A stretch of DNA of 64,000 bases from Amycolatopsis bullii (GTDB lineage: Bacteria; Actinomycetota; Actinomycetes; Mycobacteriales; Pseudonocardiaceae): the NCBI RefSeq assembly GCF_014654205.1, contig NZ_BNAW01000013.1, positions 101,485 through 165,484 on the forward strand, given 5' to 3'. The position numbers were made by a program, and so were the translations under genes. The notes below the pieces were generated by a model. That model saw only the letters and a program-made list of their open reading frames with translations, did no database searches and was not told the origin of the DNA. Shown in pieces: positions 61,972 to 64,000 of this stretch; position 1 is the first letter of the stretch; each line of letters starts with the position of its first letter.

Positions 61972-63585
61972 ATGAGAATCAGGCAGCTTGCGAAGGTGGT
62001 AGCAATCTTACTCCTCGTCATCGGTAGCGGGATCGGGACAAATGCCCTGGTGGCGCCGGCATCCGGCGCCACTACTTCGACCGGGCACAGCGCGGCCGGT
62101 CAGGCAGCAGGCGGCTGCGTTGCCGATCCCGCCCTGCGCGGCGCGACAGCAAGCCCCCTCTACACCGTCGCAGCGGACGGCGCGCCGCTGTTCGTCGAGA
62201 AGATGACCAAATTCGCCCCCGAGATGCAGGTGCACTACGCGCACTGTTCCCTGGCGGGACCGGGCACGGCGAAGTTCTCGGTCACCGTCGCCCAGAGCTT
62301 CGGCTCCTACACCGTCAGCCCCAAGAGCCGGAACCTGGCGGTCACCAAGAGCGGCAACACGATCACCTTCGACAGCGGCCCGAACTACCTGATCGTCCAG
62401 TTCGACGCCAAGGAGCTGCTGTTCATCCTGATCGACGCGCCCGAGTCGAACCAGCCCCGGGTGGGTGACGCCAATGTCAAGAACCTGGCCGATTACGGGG
62501 TCGACAACACGGGAGCGACGCTGGTCACGGCCAAGATCCAAAGCGCCGTCAACGCCGCCTCCGGAGCGACCCGGAACATCCTCTACGTTCCGCCCGGCCG
62601 GTACCAGGTCGGTGAGCTGTGGATGAAGAGCAACATGACCCTGTACCTCGCTGCGGGCGCGGTCCTCTACGGCTCGAACAAGCCGGGAGACTTCAACACG
62701 GGCAGCGGCGGCGTGAACATCGAGGGCGCCCAGCACGCGACCATCCGGATGTTCAAGGTGAGCAACGCGAAGCTGCTGGGCCGCGGTGTCATCGACGGGA
62801 ACGGGAAGTCGCTGCGAGCGCAGGGCACCAAGCTGAACCTGCTGAAAATCGAGCAGAGCTCCGACATCCTGGTCGACGGCCTCACCGTCCGAGACCCCGG
62901 TTACTGGAACACGCTCGTCTACCGCAGCGACAAGGTGACCATCAAGAACTACAAGGTGATCAACTGCCGCCCCACCACGACGACGTACAACAACACCGAC
63001 GGCGTGGATTTCGACGAGGCGACGAACGGCCTGTTGTCCAACGCGTTCCTCTACACCGGCGACGACAACATTGCCACGAAGAACGAGGACGCCACCGCCG
63101 GCGCCATCAACACCAAGAACATCGTCCACGAGCACGTCGTCTGCTACAGCAACTCGGCCTGCGCGAAGATCGGCACCAAGAACCAGGGAACGTCGATGGA
63201 CGGCATCACGTTCCGAGACATCGACGTGGTGAAGGCGGCCCGCGCGATGGTGATCGACGCGTACGACACGGCCGTCATCTCGAACACCCGGTGGGCGAAC
63301 GTCAGAGTGGAGAAGACCGACAGCCTGATCGACTTGAACGAAGACCGGCCACCGTCCTGGCGACCGGCGAAGAACACCGCGACGATCCGCGACGCCTATT
63401 TCACGAACGTCGCCTCGGACGTCAAGAATGTCGTCAACCTCCACGGACGTTCGTCATCGGTGAACATCAGCGGCGTGCACTTCAGCAACTTCACGGTCCA
63501 GGGGAACCCGATCACCAGCCGGACCGATGCGGACGCGAGCTGGAACATCAACGCCTACGTCTCGGGCATCACCTTCGGCTCCTGA
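61972..63585 (+). CDS. Secreted glycoside hydrolase family 28-like (polygalacturonase fold)
   Basis: A 537-aa protein; ATG after AAGGAGGATTCTC, signal peptide about 1-33. Parallel beta-helix with GH28-type catalytic motifs NNTDGVDF (D343) and YTGDDNIATKN (D364, D365); the downstream GHG is not exact (AKIGTKNQG). N-terminal Ig-like part (about 50-165). Could be an exo-polygalacturonase, rhamnogalacturonan hydrolase or a related inverting enzyme. Last gene of the locus. Confidence 0.82.
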   Translation: MRIRQLAKVVAILLLVIGSGIGTNALVAPASGATTSTGHSAAGQAAGGCVADPALRGATASPLYTVAADGAPLFVEKMTKFAPEMQVHYAHCSLAGPGTAKFSVTVAQSFGSYTVSPKSRNLAVTKSGNTITFDSGPNYLIVQFDAKELLFILIDAPESNQPRVGDANVKNLADYGVDNTGATLVTAKIQSAVNAASGATRNILYVPPGRYQVGELWMKSNMTLYLAAGAVLYGSNKPGDFNTGSGGVNIEGAQHATIRMFKVSNAKLLGRGVIDGNGKSLRAQGTKLNLLKIEQSSDILVDGLTVRDPGYWNTLVYRSDKVTIKNYKVINCRPTTTTYNNTDGVDFDEATNGLLSNAFLYTGDDNIATKNEDATAGAINTKNIVHEHVVCYSNSACAKIGTKNQGTSMDGITFRDIDVVKAARAMVIDAYDTAVISNTRWANVRVEKTDSLIDLNEDRPPSWRPAKNTATIRDAYFTNVASDVKNVVNLHGRSSSVNISGVHFSNFTVQGNPITSRTDADASWNINAYVSGITFGS

Positions 63586-63605
63586 GCTGCGTTGAATCGA
63601 CCGCG

Positions 63606-63945
63606 TCAGGTGGTCTGGCCCGCGACGACGCGAAGCAGCGGTGCGCTGGCCGCGGCCCGTGGGATGCCGGTGTGGGTGAGTGCGGAGAGCAGTTCGGCGA
63701 TGACTTCGTCGACCATCACCGGCATGTCGACGGCGATCGTGGTGAGCCGTGGAGCCCACAGCTGGCCGACGTCGGTGGCGTCGACTCCCGCGACCGCCAG
63801 CTCGTCGGGCACCGACCGGCCGAGCTCGGCGGCCGCGGCGAGGACGGCGAGGGCGACCTGGTCGTTGTAGGCCGCGACGCCGAGTGCGATATCACCGAGG
63901 TGACCGGCCGGTGGATCACCGGTCCGGCCGGGTGGGGACGCGGTA
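63606..63945 (-). pseudogene. C-terminal fragment of a LacI-family regulator
   Basis: The frame reads ALGVAAYNDQVALAVLAAAA, GRSVPDELAVAGVDATDVGQ and WAPRLTTIAVDM, the C-terminal effector lobe of LacI proteins. Upstream of about 63945 the same frame shows no LacI similarity and meets a stop near the right edge, so the protein is truncated or frameshifted. It is convergent with the GH28 gene, 20 bp away. Confidence 0.55.
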
Positions 63946-64000
63946 GCCGCGCACCGGGGACGGCACGGCGCGTGAGACGCGGACCAGGACGATCAGCCAC

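Noticed and set aside
1..64000. tRNA, rRNA or CRISPR array
   Set aside because: No tRNA T-loop/CCA pattern, rRNA core sequence or regularly spaced short repeats were noticed on either strand by eye; a covariance-model search would be needed to exclude small RNAs.

Overview
The window is high-GC, codon-biased DNA with GTG/ATG starts, ATGA and GTGA gene overlaps, LacI/TetR/MmyB-type regulators, CYP105-like P450s and sugar ABC transporters that lack their own ATPase. This points to a soil actinomycete, most likely of the Pseudonocardiaceae/Streptomyces type; Amycolatopsis-like is my best guess, inferred from gene style only. No rRNA, tRNA or CRISPR array was recognised.

Positions 1-15.3 kb form a defence-like, partly decayed island. 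A TIR-STAND ATPase-TPR gene (minus strand, running off the left edge) is divergent from a two-TM plus macro-domain gene of the kind that serves as the ThsA effector in type II Thoeris. Next come a large serine recombinase, a CHAT-like fragment, a 1170-aa STAND protein with a nuclease-like N-terminus, a minus-strand set made of a sigma-like HTH protein, a 64-aa ORF and a GHKL (MORC-like) ATPase, and a frameshifted, truncated mcrB-like gene. A 38-bp imperfect direct repeat at 4012 and 14441 brackets about 10.4 kb of this region and may mark an integrated element.

Positions 15.6-25.4 kb hold a DHA2 drug-type exporter divergent from a compact operon P450-TetR-ferredoxin-ferredoxin reductase-P450. 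Remnants follow (zinc alcohol dehydrogenase, P450, LuxR-LAL, SGNH esterase), mixed with an intact TetR/flavodoxin pair that has a well-marked operator.

Positions 25.5-40.9 kb are a glycoside-utilisation locus. A GH2-GH3 operon (minus) is divergent from TetR, GPH/MFS-type sugar symporter, GH3, GH2, GH1 and GH3 (plus). None of the six glycosidases has an obvious secretion signal, so imported oligosaccharides or glycosides are probably hydrolysed inside the cell.

Positions 40.9-46.1 kb hold an MmyB-like regulator divergent from a short-chain dehydrogenase, and a TetR-enoyl-CoA hydratase-acyl-CoA ligase operon.

Positions 46.1-63.6 kb are a plant-polysaccharide locus. It has two LacI regulators, a secreted beta-helix protein, two sugar ABC permeases plus a lipoprotein binding protein, a Gfo/Idh/MocA oxidoreductase, a DUF6807 protein, a rhamnogalacturonan-acetylesterase-like SGNH protein, a GH115 alpha-glucuronidase, two more secreted SGNH esterases and a GH28 pectinase-like protein. 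Two near-identical palindromes, GGAAT(A/G)CGTTTTCC, lie before the beta-helix gene and before the ABC operon and probably tie the locus to a LacI regulator. Inferred substrate: acetylated pectin (rhamnogalacturonan) and/or glucuronate-decorated plant glycans. A truncated LacI fragment lies at the right edge.
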